DNA of 64,000 nucleotides from Candidatus Nitrosymbiomonas proteolyticus (GCA_017347465.1 AP021858.1:496001-560000); one strand, 5' to 3'. Shown: positions 8,277 through 17,033, counted from the first letter of the stretch. Notes: generated by a model from the letters alone, not told the origin. Made by a program: numbers and translations.

Positions 8277-9199
8277 TGTGCCTCCATATACTCAAGAACC
8301 CCTCGCTTTGCGTCGAGCCGCGCCCTCACTCCAAGCGGCAGGCTAAGCATGTCCTTCATGTGGCCAAACGGGAAATCGAGGATGCACGGAACTCCCAACG
8401 GTCCAAGCCTCTCGCTCACGATCTCACGCCACAGACGCCCTCCGATTCCTTCGTCGATCCTCTCGTCGCTCCGCGTCATTTCGCCCACGACGATCCCCGC
8501 AGCCCGAGCCAAAGACCCGGTGTTGAGCAAGTGGGTCAGAAGCGCATCGACCCTGTGCGACGACTCGTCGACGTCTTCGATCAGCACGATCTTCCCGGCG
8601 AAGTCCAACTCCTCGGGCGTACCCAGCGAATCGCAGATCAGGCAAAGACAGCCTCCCACGACCTCGCCTTCCGCTGAGCCATCCACGAGGCACTCGCCCG
8701 TCGGGGCGTCGGGAGGAATCGGGTTTTCGCCCACAAGAGATCGTCGCAACGACTCGTACACCCAGTCGCTCCGCCGAGTGGCGAGGGTGAGCGCCATCGG
8801 CGCGTGAACTGTGGCAAGTCCCCTCTTGTTCAGGGCCAGGTGGAGCGTGGTGATGTCGCTGAACCCGAGAAAGAGCTTCCGGCTCCCAGCAATGAGGTCG
8901 AGATCGAGGTAGGGAAACAACCTCGCGCAACCGTAGCCCCCACGAGTGCAATAGACTGCGGACACCTCGGGGTCTTCAAACGCCTCCCTCAAGTCGTTGG
9001 CTCGATCGACGTCCGGCCCTGCGAGGTAATCGGTCCGGTCAAGCGCGTGGGGAGCGAGTTGCACGGTGAAGCCCCACGATTCGAAAAGGGTGATCGCGTC
9101 AGAAATCTTCTCGCGCGCAAGGGGAGAGGCAGGCGTGACGAATCGAATCACGTCGCCGGGTTTGAGGGGGGAAGGCCTGAGGGACTGCACAGCCACCAT
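8267..9199 (-). CDS. LD-carboxypeptidase / MccF-like peptidase S66
   Basis: The 310-residue product has the S66 layout. The N-terminal half contains 'GDVIRFVTPASP', 'AVYCTRGGYGCARLFPYLD' and the nucleophile motif 'FLGFSDITTLHLAL' (Ser in GFSD). The C-terminal half supplies the acid and base: 'IVLIEDVDESSHRVDALLTHLL' and 'FPFGHMKDMLSLPLGVRA' (His). The family hydrolyses L,D-peptide bonds of murein tetrapeptides in the cytoplasm (LdcA) or microcin C adducts (MccF). With a secreted glycosidase overlapping downstream, murein recycling is the simpler reading. A TAGCGT element lies 4 nt before the ATG. Confidence 0.88.
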   Translation of the reverse strand: MVAVQSLRPSPLKPGDVIRFVTPASPLAREKISDAITLFESWGFTVQLAPHALDRTDYLAGPDVDRANDLREAFEDPEVSAVYCTRGGYGCARLFPYLDLDLIAGSRKLFLGFSDITTLHLALNKRGLATVHAPMALTLATRRSDWVYESLRRSLVGENPIPPDAPTGECLVDGSAEGEVVGGCLCLICDSLGTPEELDFAGKIVLIEDVDESSHRVDALLTHLLNTGSLARAAGIVVGEMTRSDERIDEGIGGRLWREIVSERLGPLGVPCILDFPFGHMKDMLSLPLGVRARLDAKRGVLEYMEAHCE

Positions 9200-9231
9200 T
9201 GTGACGCTACCGAACCTCGCTTGGCACGCAG

Positions 9232-10509
9232 TCAGGCGGCCGCGCCGATCGGAGACCCGTGGTTGCCCATAGGGTTGGCCTTGTCGCCCGACGCCTTCAA
9301 CTTCTCGATTGCCTTTTCAATCGCGGTCGCGGCAGGGGCCGAGCGCTCGACCTCGATATCGGGCTTGAGCGGGTTGCCCTCCAACCGAACCCCTTTGGCG
9401 GTCACATAGTCGCTCACTGGATATTGAATTTCAAAACCGTGCGGCAGCCTTCCGAACACTGAGGCCAACACCGCTCCCGCCGAGTTCTGCCCTACCAGGA
9501 TCGCGTTCGCGGCGTCCCGCAGCGCCGAAGCGCACATTTCGGAAGCGCTCGCCGATCCGCGGTTGATGAGAACGGCGACCTTGCCCTTGAAATACTCCTC
9601 GTTGCCCCCGCGCGGACCGAACTTGCGACTTGACCACTCCCCGATCTTCGCGAGGTCGCTCGGGTCGCCCTTGGTTTCTTCCACGTAACGCTCGACAGTG
9701 CGCTTCGACACCATCGTTCCAACCGGGGCATTCGGAGGGAGCAAGAACGAAAGGAAATGTTGGAGGTTGTTGGCCAATCCACCCCCATTGGAGCGAAGGT
9801 CGATCACCAGGTACTTCGCCTTCTTGGCTTCTTGGAAGAGGGTCGAGATGTGAGAGCGATCGTAAGTGCGATTGAAGCTGCGAAGGCGGAGGACCGCGCT
9901 CTCAGAATCGGCCCAAGTCAACGTATCTGCGCTGGGCGAGGCGCCTTGCTGAGGCTTTTCGAGTTGGAGCTCGACGACTTCGCCCGAGGACTTCTTCACC
10001 TTCAGCGTGATCTTCTCGGCCTCCGTGACGAGGAGGTCGCGGGGCGCGCCGGGCTGTTTGCCGTTGGCTTCGATGATGAGATCGCCGGTGGAAAGCCCCA
10101 GCTTCGACATCGGACTTGTCTCGGCGACCGCGGACACCTTCAGGCCCTCCGACAATCGCTCGAAGGTGACTCCGAGAACCACGTTGTCGGGGTTGATGCG
10201 CCGCCGTTCAGCCGATTGAGGCGTCCGGAGGCTTATGTGGCTCATGCCAAACTCGCGTAGCGCCCGATTGACCGCGCCCACGAAAGCGGCTGGAGTCGCC
10301 GCCGAATCGATCGCCTCTTGATGCTTTGCCAGGTTCTCAGGCCACTTCTTGAGGTCCACCCCGACCGCGAACGCGCGGTTTTCTACGATGTCCGTGACCG
10401 CTTTGAGAACTTCCGACTTCTGCTCGGAACTAAGGTCTTGGGCGAAGGCCGCGCCAATCGAAAGCAACGTGGCCCAGCAGACGACAGAAACCGCTCGCAA
10501 CCGATTCAT
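9232..10509 (-). CDS. secreted S41-family peptidase with PDZ domain
   Basis: The protein has 425 residues. A signal peptide ('MNRLRAVSVVCWATLLSIGAAFAQ') is followed by a helical cap with 'FGMSHISL', a PDZ domain (about 115-190, 'LGLSTGDLIIEANGKQPG') and the S41 core: 'KYLVIDLRSNGGGLANNL', 'VAVLINRGSASASEMCASAL' (nucleophile Ser in SASE) and 'NAILVGQNSAGAV'. Where CtpA-type enzymes have the catalytic Lys (GKGSVQ) this protein has Ala, while the His in 'MSHISL' sits where Ser-His members carry theirs. It is therefore probably not a classical Ser-Lys Ctp. The likely role is cleavage of exported proteins. A TAAGGT element ends 8 nt before the ATG. Confidence 0.83.
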   Translation of the reverse strand: MNRLRAVSVVCWATLLSIGAAFAQDLSSEQKSEVLKAVTDIVENRAFAVGVDLKKWPENLAKHQEAIDSAATPAAFVGAVNRALREFGMSHISLRTPQSAERRRINPDNVVLGVTFERLSEGLKVSAVAETSPMSKLGLSTGDLIIEANGKQPGAPRDLLVTEAEKITLKVKKSSGEVVELQLEKPQQGASPSADTLTWADSESAVLRLRSFNRTYDRSHISTLFQEAKKAKYLVIDLRSNGGGLANNLQHFLSFLLPPNAPVGTMVSKRTVERYVEETKGDPSDLAKIGEWSSRKFGPRGGNEEYFKGKVAVLINRGSASASEMCASALRDAANAILVGQNSAGAVLASVFGRLPHGFEIQYPVSDYVTAKGVRLEGNPLKPDIEVERSAPAATAIEKAIEKLKASGDKANPMGNHGSPIGAAA

Positions 10510-10517
10510 CGTGAAAT

Positions 10518-10523
10518 ACCTTA
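10518..10523 (-). promoter_or_regulatory. TANNNT -10 element, S41 peptidase gene
   Basis: TAAGGT on the minus strand ends 8 nt before the ATG at 10509, with no Shine-Dalgarno sequence between. It fits the recurrent leaderless arrangement of this window. Confidence 0.4.
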
Positions 10524-10572
10524 CGACAATTTCTGCCGCCGAGGTGCCCCGAATTGCCCCGCAGCCTCGCGT

Positions 10573-11658
10573 TTACGCCAGATCGATGTCGCCGCAAAGG
10601 TAGACGTCTTGGATCGCGTTGAGCAATTCGACGCCCATCTCCATCGGCTTCTGGAACGCCTTTCGCCCGCTGATCAGACCCTGGCCCCCCGCTCGCTTGT
10701 TGATGACGGCGGTCCGGACTGCGTCCGCAAGGTCGTTCTCCCCAGAAGCCCCGCCGCTGTTGATCAGTCCGATACGGCCCATGTAGCAGTTCGCCACCTG
10801 GTAGCGGCAGAGGTCGATCGGATGGTCGCTAGCAAGTTCGGAGTACATCCGCTTGTCGAGCTTGCCGTAGCTGGAGTCGCCGGAGTTGAGGGCAACGTAG
10901 CCGCCGTTGTTTTCAGGCAACTTTTGCTTGATGATGTCTGCCTCGAGCGTCACGCCCAAGTGGTTGGCTTGTCCGGTCAGGTCGGCCGCCACATGGTAGT
11001 CCTTGTCCTTCTTGAACGAAGGGTTCCTGAGGTAGCACCAGAGAACCGTCGCCATCCCCAACTCGTGAGCGTGAGCGAAGGCCTGCCCCACCTCCACAAT
11101 CTGGCGTGAGGCCTCGTCACTCCCGAAGTAGATCGTAGCTCCGACGGCCACGGCGCCCATATCCCAAGCCTGTTCGACGGTGGAAAACATCACCTGATCG
11201 AACTTGTTGGGATACGTGAGAAGCTCGTTGTGGTTGATCTTCACGAGAAACGGAATCTTGTGGGCGTACTTCCGGGCAACCACGCCCAGCCCACCCAGCG
11301 TCGAAGCCACGGCGTTGCAGCCCCCTTCGATCGCTAGCTTGACGATGTTCTCAGGGTCGAAGTACTGCGGCGCCTTGGCGAAACTCGCGCCGGCCGAATG
11401 CTCGATCCCCTGGTCGACGGGCAAAATGCTGACATACCCCGTACCCGCGAGCCTGCCGTGTCCGTAGATCGTCTGCAGGCTGCGAAGCACGCGGAGGTTT
11501 CGGTCGGCGTTCGAAAACACCTTGTCGACGAAGTCGGGTCCGGGAGCCGCGAGCGTGGACCGGGGGATCCCCGAGCACTTGTGGTTGAGAAGGGAACTCG
11601 CTTCCGATCCCAGCAGTTCCGCAATCCCGTCGATCGTCGATTTCATGGTCGTTGCCAT
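10573..11658 (-). CDS. fbaB: class I fructose-bisphosphate aldolase, DhnA/FbaB type
   Basis: The 361-residue protein is a TIM-barrel aldolase of the archaeal-type class I family. Diagnostic segments: '[22 protein letters not shown]', the Schiff-base lysine region '[13 protein letters not shown]', and the phosphate-binding end '[14 protein letters not shown]' with '[14 protein letters not shown]'. It interconverts fructose 1,6-bisphosphate with dihydroxyacetone phosphate and glyceraldehyde 3-phosphate in glycolysis and gluconeogenesis. A GGAGGG Shine-Dalgarno lies about 7 nt before the ATG, so this gene is leadered. It is the last gene of the minus-strand series that begins at rpmH, 74 bp after jag, and may have its own promoter. 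Confidence 0.93.
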   Translation of the reverse strand: MATTMKSTIDGIAELLGSEASSLLNHKCSGIPRSTLAAPGPDFVDKVFSNADRNLRVLRSLQTIYGHGRLAGTGYVSILPVDQGIEHSAGASFAKAPQYFDPENIVKLAIEGGCNAVASTLGGLGVVARKYAHKIPFLVKINHNELLTYPNKFDQVMFSTVEQAWDMGAVAVGATIYFGSDEASRQIVEVGQAFAHAHELGMATVLWCYLRNPSFKKDKDYHVAADLTGQANHLGVTLEADIIKQKLPENNGGYVALNSGDSSYGKLDKRMYSELASDHPIDLCRYQVANCYMGRIGLINSGGASGENDLADAVRTAVINKRAGGQGLISGRKAFQKPMEMGVELLNAIQDVYLCGDIDLA

Positions 11659-11732
11659 CGTAATACCCTCCGTCGCCTAAAGACTCCGGCTCTCCTTATT
11701 CTCCCTCGGAATCCTGCGATCGAGTCCTTAGA

Positions 11733-12535
11733 CTACGCCTTTCCAGCGGTTTCTTCCGCGGGCGCGATCACGACTCTGCGGTTCGGCTCTTCGCCCTCGC
11801 TATACGTCGTGACCCCATCGATCTCGGAGAGGGCCTTATGGATAATCCGCCGCTCGAATGCGGGCAGAGGGTCGAGCACGGCCTCTTCGCGCCGGTTTCT
11901 GACCTCTTGGGCGATCCGCTCGGCGTAGCGCATGAGCGAAGTCTCACGCTGCGACCGGTAGTCATCGGCGTCGAGAGTCACCCGAACTCCGTTGTTGAGG
12001 CTTTGGCTGATCGAGATGTTCATCAGGTACTGGAGGGCGTTCAGCACCTCGCCGTTGCGCCCGATCAAGTAGCCCGCTTCCTCCCCGTCGATTTCAAGGT
12101 TCACATAGCGCGACTGCATGTTCTTCAGGCGAACGTTGACTTCGAGACCGCTCGCCGCCAAGACCTCTTCAACCCTTGGGATGATCGCATCGGCGTCTTC
12201 TTGGGTTGCGACGATCTCTTCGACGACCCCCGACGACACAGGGGGCGCGGCGACTTCGACCACGGCTTCTGCCTGAGGCTCTTGGGGGCCTCCTCTTTGG
12301 GCTTCGCTTTGGTGGCTCTCGGTTTGCGGCTCGGCTTTTCCGGCGCCTTCTCGGCGGCGGGCTCTTCGGCAGGCTGCTTGAGCGTCGCCTGGACCCTCAC
12401 CGTGCCCTTCCCAAAAAGCCCCTTCGACTGATCGAGCACCTTGATTTCGAGCTGTTCCGCCGGAACCCCCAGTTTTTCGGAGGCGGCGGCGGTGGCTTCT
12501 TCCACGGTGCTGGCTGTGAACTCATGTGTTTCCAT
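11733..12535 (-). CDS. jag: Jag (KhpB-like) RNA-binding protein, split by a one-base frame change
   Basis: The N-terminal Jag_N domain ('METHEFTASTVEEATAAASEKLG', ending 'QSKGLFGKGTVRVQ') is read from ATG 12535 in one frame, followed by a Lys/Pro/Ala/Glu linker. The KH domain ('GYLIGRNGEVLNALQYLMNIS') and R3H domain ('RRIIHKALSEIDGVTTYSEGEEPNRRVVI') are in a different frame that ends at 11733. The frames can be joined at a C5 run (12284-12288): one extra C, or a -1 slip, turns 'EEAPKSL' into 'EEAP-QEPQAEAVVEV' and gives about 267 residues, a normal Jag length. Position after yidC is the conserved Jag location. Jag/KhpB binds RNA and affects cell elongation and division in firmicutes. Sequencing error, mutation or programmed slippage cannot be told apart here. 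Confidence 0.85.
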
Positions 12536-12557
12536 ACGACTTTCCTCGAAAACGCGA

Positions 12558-13913
12558 TTATTTCTTTTTCTTGGGCCGGTGCTTGACGGGCCGTCCGGTC
12601 TTGGCGGCCTGTCCGTTCCCGCTCGCAGGCGCATCGGGAGGAATGACCCCCCCGGCAGTCGAGACCTTCTTCACCAGCGGCGGCGGAGGCATTCGGTAGG
12701 CCCGGAGCATCTGAATCGTCGCAAAAACGTTGGTGAACACCCAGTATAGGACGAACGCCGAGGGGAGCGGGTAGAAGAACATCGCGATCGAGAAGAAGAC
12801 CGCGATGAACAGCCCCATCATCCTCTGCTGGCGGACATTGTTGGGGTCCGAAACCGGCGTCAAAAGGGTCGTGACGATCATCGACGCCGCATAGATCACG
12901 ATGAGCAGATAGTCACGCTCGCCGAGGTTAGGGGCGATGAACCCGTTGGTGGCCGCAGAAGCGCCGGGGTTGATCCAGAGGAAGGTCCCGTTCTGAAAAT
13001 CCAACCGGTACTGAACCATGCACTGGTAAATGAGCAGGAAGTAGGGAATCTGAATCAGCGCGGGCAGGCAACCCGACATCGGGTTGATCCCATACTCCCG
13101 ATAGAGGCCCATGACCTTCTGGTTGAACTCCTGCATGTCGCGGACCTGGCCCGTGTTCTTGTCGGTGTACCGGGCCTTGATCTCCGCGACAAGCGGCGCA
13201 AGCTGCGACATTTGCCGCCCCCAGAGATACTGTTTCTGCGCCAGCGGCCAGATCATTCCCCGGACGATCAACGCGAGCAGGAACGCAGCGAACGCATAGC
13301 TGAAAGCCGGTACCGCCCCGGTCAGCTTGACGAGAGCGTCGATCAGCCGGTGCCCAGGGATCAACCCCAAAATCAGGTGGTTTGAAGACTGGAGCTTGAG
13401 TTGCCCGGTAATTTCCTCGTGCAGGGTCGCCACCGTGTAGCTCGACTTTTCGAATTTCTCGTGGGGCGGAACTTCAAACGATTTCGCGGCGATGACCGGG
13501 TTCTTGAGGTTGCGGCGGTAGGTGTCGTGGAGCGAAATGTACGCCTGGCTCACTGGCCCCATGTCGTTGTCGAGCGAGCCCACACGAAGCTGGCCCACAC
13601 CCAAGAGCACTTCGCCATTCATCTGCCGCTCGAACTCGGCTTCAGGCGTGATCTTCCCTTCCTGTCGTTCCGCGCCGAGCCTTTGCTTGAGCGCGCCGAG
13701 CGCGGATTGCAGGGTCCGGAGTTTCTGTTGCCTTTCGGCCGATCCGCCCTCGCCAAGTTCGCCGAGCGTCTTCGACATCGTGGTCAGGATTTCTTCCGAA
13801 GGGCGAGTGTCCGGCGGTCCCTTCGGCGCCATGAACATCTGGAACAAAAGGAAGATCACCGTCGCGATCAGCAACGTCTGAATGAGATTCGACTTGGGCG
13901 AGGGTTTGCTCAT
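12558..13913 (-). CDS. yidC: membrane protein insertase YidC/Oxa1
   Basis: The 451-residue protein starts at ATG 13913 ('MSKPSPKSNLIQTLLIATVIFL', the first membrane helix). A periplasmic domain of about 170 residues follows, then the Oxa1 core: 'ALIVRGMIWPLAQKQYLWGRQMSQLAPLVAEIKARY', 'NPMSGCLPALIQIPYFLLIYQCM' and three further helices, the last 'SIAMFFYPLPSAFVLYWVFTNVFATIQ'. The tail is Lys-rich ('VKHRPKKKK'), as often seen for ribosome contact. YidC inserts proteins into the cytoplasmic membrane alone or with SecYEG. The periplasmic domain is shorter than in E. coli. It lies between yidD and jag in the conserved rpmH cluster. Confidence 0.95.
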   Translation of the reverse strand: MSKPSPKSNLIQTLLIATVIFLLFQMFMAPKGPPDTRPSEEILTTMSKTLGELGEGGSAERQQKLRTLQSALGALKQRLGAERQEGKITPEAEFERQMNGEVLLGVGQLRVGSLDNDMGPVSQAYISLHDTYRRNLKNPVIAAKSFEVPPHEKFEKSSYTVATLHEEITGQLKLQSSNHLILGLIPGHRLIDALVKLTGAVPAFSYAFAAFLLALIVRGMIWPLAQKQYLWGRQMSQLAPLVAEIKARYTDKNTGQVRDMQEFNQKVMGLYREYGINPMSGCLPALIQIPYFLLIYQCMVQYRLDFQNGTFLWINPGASAATNGFIAPNLGERDYLLIVIYAASMIVTTLLTPVSDPNNVRQQRMMGLFIAVFFSIAMFFYPLPSAFVLYWVFTNVFATIQMLRAYRMPPPPLVKKVSTAGGVIPPDAPASGNGQAAKTGRPVKHRPKKKK

Positions 13914-13929
13914 GAGGAATACGTTAGGT

Positions 13930-14139
13930 TTAGGGTACGGGATCGTGCCCGCCAGGATGGAAGGGGTGGCACCGGCCAATCCGCTTCAGCCCAAGCCAGC
14001 TTCCCTTGACGAGGCCATGCTTGAGGATGGCCTGGCGAGTGTATTCGGAGCAACTGGGGGTGTAGCGGCAAGTCGCCGGCAGAAAGGCGCTGCCTCTTTG
14101 GTACATGCGGATCATCAACACGCCTATTCGCTTTCCCAT
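13930..14139 (-). CDS. yidD: membrane protein insertion efficiency factor YidD
   Basis: The 69-residue protein contains the full YidD signature: an amphipathic N-terminus ('LMIRMYQRGSAFLPATCRYTPSCSEY') with the paired Cys residues in 'CRYTPSCSEY', then 'AILKHGLVKGSWLGLKRIGRCHPFHPGG'. YidD associates with the inner membrane and helps YidC-dependent insertion. It overlaps rnpA by 16 bp upstream and lies 16 bp before yidC, in the usual gene order. Confidence 0.95.
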   Translation of the reverse strand: MGKRIGVLMIRMYQRGSAFLPATCRYTPSCSEYTRQAILKHGLVKGSWLGLKRIGRCHPFHPGGHDPVP

Positions 14140-14450
14140 CGCTCTCGCATCTTCGTTAGGGCTTGCTTGAGGTCCGCCACGATCTCGAAGAAATCGGCGT
14201 CCGCCGCCTCAGGTCGCGCCCCCACCACGATGTCCAACTCTCGATCGGGCGGCTCGGCACACTCACGAACGGCCGCCGCCAGCCTTCTCCTCACTCGGTT
14301 TCTCCTTGCGATCGACCCGACTTTGCGCGAAACTGCGAACCCCACTCTTCCTTCACCCGGCAAGGCCATCAGCCGACAAAACTTTGCCTGCACGCGCTTT
14401 CCGGTGCTGAAAACCTCTTCGAACCTCGCTCTCGTCAGTCCGGTCTTAAT
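14124..14450 (-). CDS. rnpA: ribonuclease P protein component, non-canonical start
   Basis: RnpA is the protein subunit that helps the RNase P ribozyme bind and cut pre-tRNA 5' leaders. The conserved RNR motif is plain ('[18 protein letters not shown]'). The first in-frame GTG (14393) would remove the conserved N-terminal strand and helix, yet the frame upstream encodes exactly those residues ('[20 protein letters not shown]'). Between the in-frame stop at 14456-14454 and that segment the only possible starts are ATT 14450 and CTG 14438. ATT 14450 overlaps the rpmH stop (ATTAA), which would couple translation. The product would be about 108 residues, a normal RnpA length. The exact start is inference. 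Confidence 0.88.
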   Translation of the reverse strand: MKTGLTRARFEEVFSTGKRVQAKFCRLMALPGEGRVGFAVSRKVGSIARRNRVRRRLAAAVRECAEPPDRELDIVVGARPEAADADFFEIVADLKQALTKMRERWESE

Positions 14451-14580
14451 GGGTCAGTCGCGCGCGGCCCCGCAGGCGTCGGCGCTTGATCACGTTGCGT
14501 CCGTCGTTCGATCGCATTCGGACGCGGAAACCGTGGGTCTTACTCTTGTGCCGGTTGTTCGGCTGATACGTGCGCTTCAT
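14446..14580 (-). CDS. rpmH: 50S ribosomal protein L34
   Basis: The 44-residue protein is the universal L34 form: it starts '[18 protein letters not shown]', continues '[17 protein letters not shown]' and ends 'GRARLTH'. It is part of the large ribosomal subunit and heads the rpmH-rnpA-yidD-yidC-jag cluster. The stop TAA (14448-14446) overlaps the presumed rnpA start. In many bacteria dnaA lies next upstream; here the next gene is a divergent membrane protein, so there is no evidence for an origin at this place. Confidence 0.97.
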   Translation of the reverse strand: MKRTYQPNNRHKSKTHGFRVRMRSNDGRNVIKRRRLRGRARLTH

Positions 14581-14615
14581 GGCAAATCCAGTTCAAATCG
14601 TCGTTGTGAGCGGGG

Positions 14616-14621
14616 ATTATA
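14616..14621 (-). promoter_or_regulatory. TATAAT -10 element for the rpmH operon
   Basis: A perfect TATAAT on the minus strand lies 35 nt upstream of the rpmH ATG, giving a leader of about 28 nt. The -35 region (around TTCCCG, 18 nt upstream) is weak. Unlike the leaderless genes nearby, this highly expressed ribosomal gene has a leader. Confidence 0.6.
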
Positions 14622-14723
14622 CCCGCAGCGACGCCGAAGCGGGAAATCGGTTATATTGGACCTACGCTTGGGGCGATTCAGGAATCGGCCCTGGCGCAAG
14701 CTCGAAGGGAGGGTAGGTTTTCG

Positions 14724-16067
14724 ATGGCGACGCGGTCGGCGAAGTGGCTCTGGATCGGACTCGGATTCCTCTGCGCCGTTTGCGGACTGAGCGGCGTGCT
14801 CATGTACAAGTTCCTCACGAACCTCCTGGTGGGCGACCTCTCGGAGCTTGCCGCCGCCGTGGAAAAGGAGCGCGCGGAAACCCGCCGACAAGGGATTCCC
14901 CTTGAACCTGAGGACTTGCAGCGAACCCCGGCCGTTCCCCCCGATCGGAACGCCGCGCCGCTGTATCGGGAGGCTTTTCGGAAGCTGCCCGAAATCCCGA
15001 GCGACGTGGATCAAGCGATCCAGCGAGTGCTCAGAAGCGAAGCCTCGGAACCTGATTTCACGCAGGTCGCGGCCAAGTTCGATGGCTTAGAACCGTGGCT
15101 TCAGACGGTCATCCGCGCCACGCGGCTCCCGAACTGCGATTTCGAGCGCGATTGGTCGCAAGGTATGTACCTCGAACTGCCCGAGCTTGCGGAAATGAAG
15201 AAGTGCGCGAAATGGCTTACCATCCGCGGGGTCATCGCCGCACGCCGCGGCAACGTTGCGAAGTTCGAGGAATCGCTCCGGGCCGCGAGCCAGATCGGAG
15301 TGCATCTATCACAAGAACCTATCCTCATCTCGTCGCTGGTTCAAATCTCCTGCGATATGGTCGCGCAGCAAGGCATTGCGGCCGCACTTCGAGCGAACCC
15401 CAGCAATGCCGCGTTGTTGTCGGCTTCGAAGAAGGTCCTGCTTTCTTCGTTTCCTCGGCCCGACCTGAGATCGATCCTGGGCGGGGAGTGTGTGTTGACT
15501 GTCGCGGCAATCCGCCGTTTGACGAACCTCAACGAGCTCTATCCGGAAGCATCGGCAACCGAATCGCTCTCCGTGTCGTCAGCGGTGACCCCCGAAATGA
15601 AGAAGGCGTTTGAGACGCAGTACTTGAGGAAACTCCGAGAGTGCGTTCAGATCGTTGCCAAGTACGACGAGGACTATCTGTTGCAGGCTGAGGCCCTTCA
15701 AGGGCTCCTGGGGACCAAGAGGACGATCCCCAGAGTCATCGACTTGGTCGACATGGCCCTTTTCCCGGCCATCGAACAAGTGTCCCACTCGATCGGGAGG
15801 CATCAGGCCCGTTACGAACTGACCAAGGCGTACGTCGCCATCCTCGACTTTCACCGAACGAAGAAGCGATGGCCGAAGGACCTCGCGGAGGTCGGAGAAT
15901 TCGTCGATCCTCTTGCGAAGCGGCCCCTGAGGTACTTCCCGTCCGACGGCGGATTCACGATCTACAGCGTCGGCGTGGACGGTAGGGACGACGGAGGTAG
16001 GGAGCGACGAGAGGCGGGCCCTACGGACTCGCCAACGGCTTTCGACGAAGTGATGAAGTTCCCGTAA
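14724..16067 (+). CDS. hypothetical membrane-anchored protein with GspG-like C-terminal end
   Basis: The 447 residues start with one membrane helix ('WLWIGLGFLCAVCGLSGVLMYKFL', about 8-33) and continue as a large, mostly helical extracytoplasmic domain. The middle region ('AKWLTIRGVIAARRGNVAKFEESLRAASQIGVHL') looks like a TPR-like solenoid. The last 100 residues change character: 'YELTKAYVAILDFHRTKKRWPKDLAEV' followed by 'LRYFPSDGGFTIYSVGVDGRDDGG' strongly resembles the C-terminal strand and Ca-loop of type II pseudopilins (GspG). Planctomycetes and Armatimonadota have many such proteins of unknown function. A GGGAGG Shine-Dalgarno and a TAGGTT element both precede the ATG. Function unknown. 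Confidence 0.65.
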   Translation: MATRSAKWLWIGLGFLCAVCGLSGVLMYKFLTNLLVGDLSELAAAVEKERAETRRQGIPLEPEDLQRTPAVPPDRNAAPLYREAFRKLPEIPSDVDQAIQRVLRSEASEPDFTQVAAKFDGLEPWLQTVIRATRLPNCDFERDWSQGMYLELPELAEMKKCAKWLTIRGVIAARRGNVAKFEESLRAASQIGVHLSQEPILISSLVQISCDMVAQQGIAAALRANPSNAALLSASKKVLLSSFPRPDLRSILGGECVLTVAAIRRLTNLNELYPEASATESLSVSSAVTPEMKKAFETQYLRKLRECVQIVAKYDEDYLLQAEALQGLLGTKRTIPRVIDLVDMALFPAIEQVSHSIGRHQARYELTKAYVAILDFHRTKKRWPKDLAEVGEFVDPLAKRPLRYFPSDGGFTIYSVGVDGRDDGGRERREAGPTDSPTAFDEVMKFP

Positions 16068-16079
16068 GGTCGCGCCACC

Positions 16080-17021
16080 CTACCAGCCCCGCGTCGCGAG
16101 TAGCTGGCCCTCTTCGAGCGAACTCACGTTGATCCCGACCATCGGCTCGCCCAGCCCGCGACTAATCTCCGCGAGTTTCTTCGGGTCATTGTAGAAAAGC
16201 ACCGCCTCCACGATGGCCTTCGCTCGCGCAGCTTGGGCTTGGATGCGCTCGGCCTCCGAAAGACCCGCACCCGCTTTGAAAATCCCAGACCCGACGAAAA
16301 CCGACTCCGCGCCCAACTGCATCATCAAGCTGGCGTCCGCGGGCGTGGCGATCCCGCCTGCGGAGAAATTGGGCACTGGCATCTTGCCTGTTCGATGAAC
16401 TTCCTGGATCGCGTCGAGAGGGGCCTGGAGTTCCTTTGCCAGGGTGGAAAGCTCGTCCTCACGAGCCGAATGCACCCTACGAAGCTCGCTCATGATCCGT
16501 CTCATGTGCCGAACCGCTTCGACAACGTCGCCGGTTCCCGCCTCGCCCTTCGTTCGGATCATCGCCGCGCCTTCCCCATACCGGCGCAACGCCTCGCCGA
16601 GGTTGCGCGCCCCGCAAACGAACGGGACGGTAAATCCGTGTTTGTCGACGTGGTGCTCCTCGTCGGCGGGCGTTAGGACCTCGCTTTCGTCGATGAAGTC
16701 GACTTCGAGCGCTTCGAGAATCTGGGCCTCGGCGAAGTGGCCGATCCTGCACTTGGCCATCACCGGGATGCTAACGGCCGCCTTGATCCCGAGGATCATC
16801 TCCGGATCGCTCATACGAGCGACTCCACCTTGAACCCGAATGTCCGCAGGGACCCGTTCGAGAGCCATTACGGCCACAGCCCCAGCGTCTTCGGCGATCT
16901 TTGCCTGCTCGACGTTGGTGACGTCCATGATCACGCCGCCCTTGAGCATCTCAGCGAGACCGACCTTCTCTCGCCAGGTCTTTTCGCGGGTCTCTCTCGA
17001 ACCGTTGGAGGCCGTTGCCAT
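16080..17021 (-). CDS. pdxS: pyridoxal 5'-phosphate synthase lyase subunit PdxS
   Basis: The 313-residue product has all PdxS hallmarks: '[42 protein letters not shown]', the Schiff-base Lys in '[33 protein letters not shown]' and '[32 protein letters not shown]'. With PdxT-derived ammonia it makes pyridoxal phosphate from ribose 5-phosphate and glyceraldehyde 3-phosphate. pdxT is not adjacent, so the glutaminase is elsewhere or ammonia is used directly. ATG 17021 is chosen over the upstream in-frame ATG at 17063 because TACAAT ends exactly 6 nt before it. Confidence 0.95.
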   Translation of the reverse strand: MATASNGSRETREKTWREKVGLAEMLKGGVIMDVTNVEQAKIAEDAGAVAVMALERVPADIRVQGGVARMSDPEMILGIKAAVSIPVMAKCRIGHFAEAQILEALEVDFIDESEVLTPADEEHHVDKHGFTVPFVCGARNLGEALRRYGEGAAMIRTKGEAGTGDVVEAVRHMRRIMSELRRVHSAREDELSTLAKELQAPLDAIQEVHRTGKMPVPNFSAGGIATPADASLMMQLGAESVFVGSGIFKAGAGLSEAERIQAQAARAKAIVEAVLFYNDPKKLAEISRGLGEPMVGINVSSLEEGQLLATRGW

Positions 17022-17027
17022 GCTGCG

Positions 17028-17033
17028 ATTGTA
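17028..17033 (-). promoter_or_regulatory. TACAAT -10 element, leaderless pdxS
   Basis: TACAAT on the minus strand is followed by CGCAGC and the pdxS ATG (gap 6 nt). A transcription start 6-7 nt downstream coincides with the A of the ATG; there is no Shine-Dalgarno sequence. Confidence 0.6.

Noticed and set aside
14581-14723. oriC next to rpmH
   Set aside because: dnaA and dnaN are absent and no cluster of TTATCCACA-like boxes is visible.
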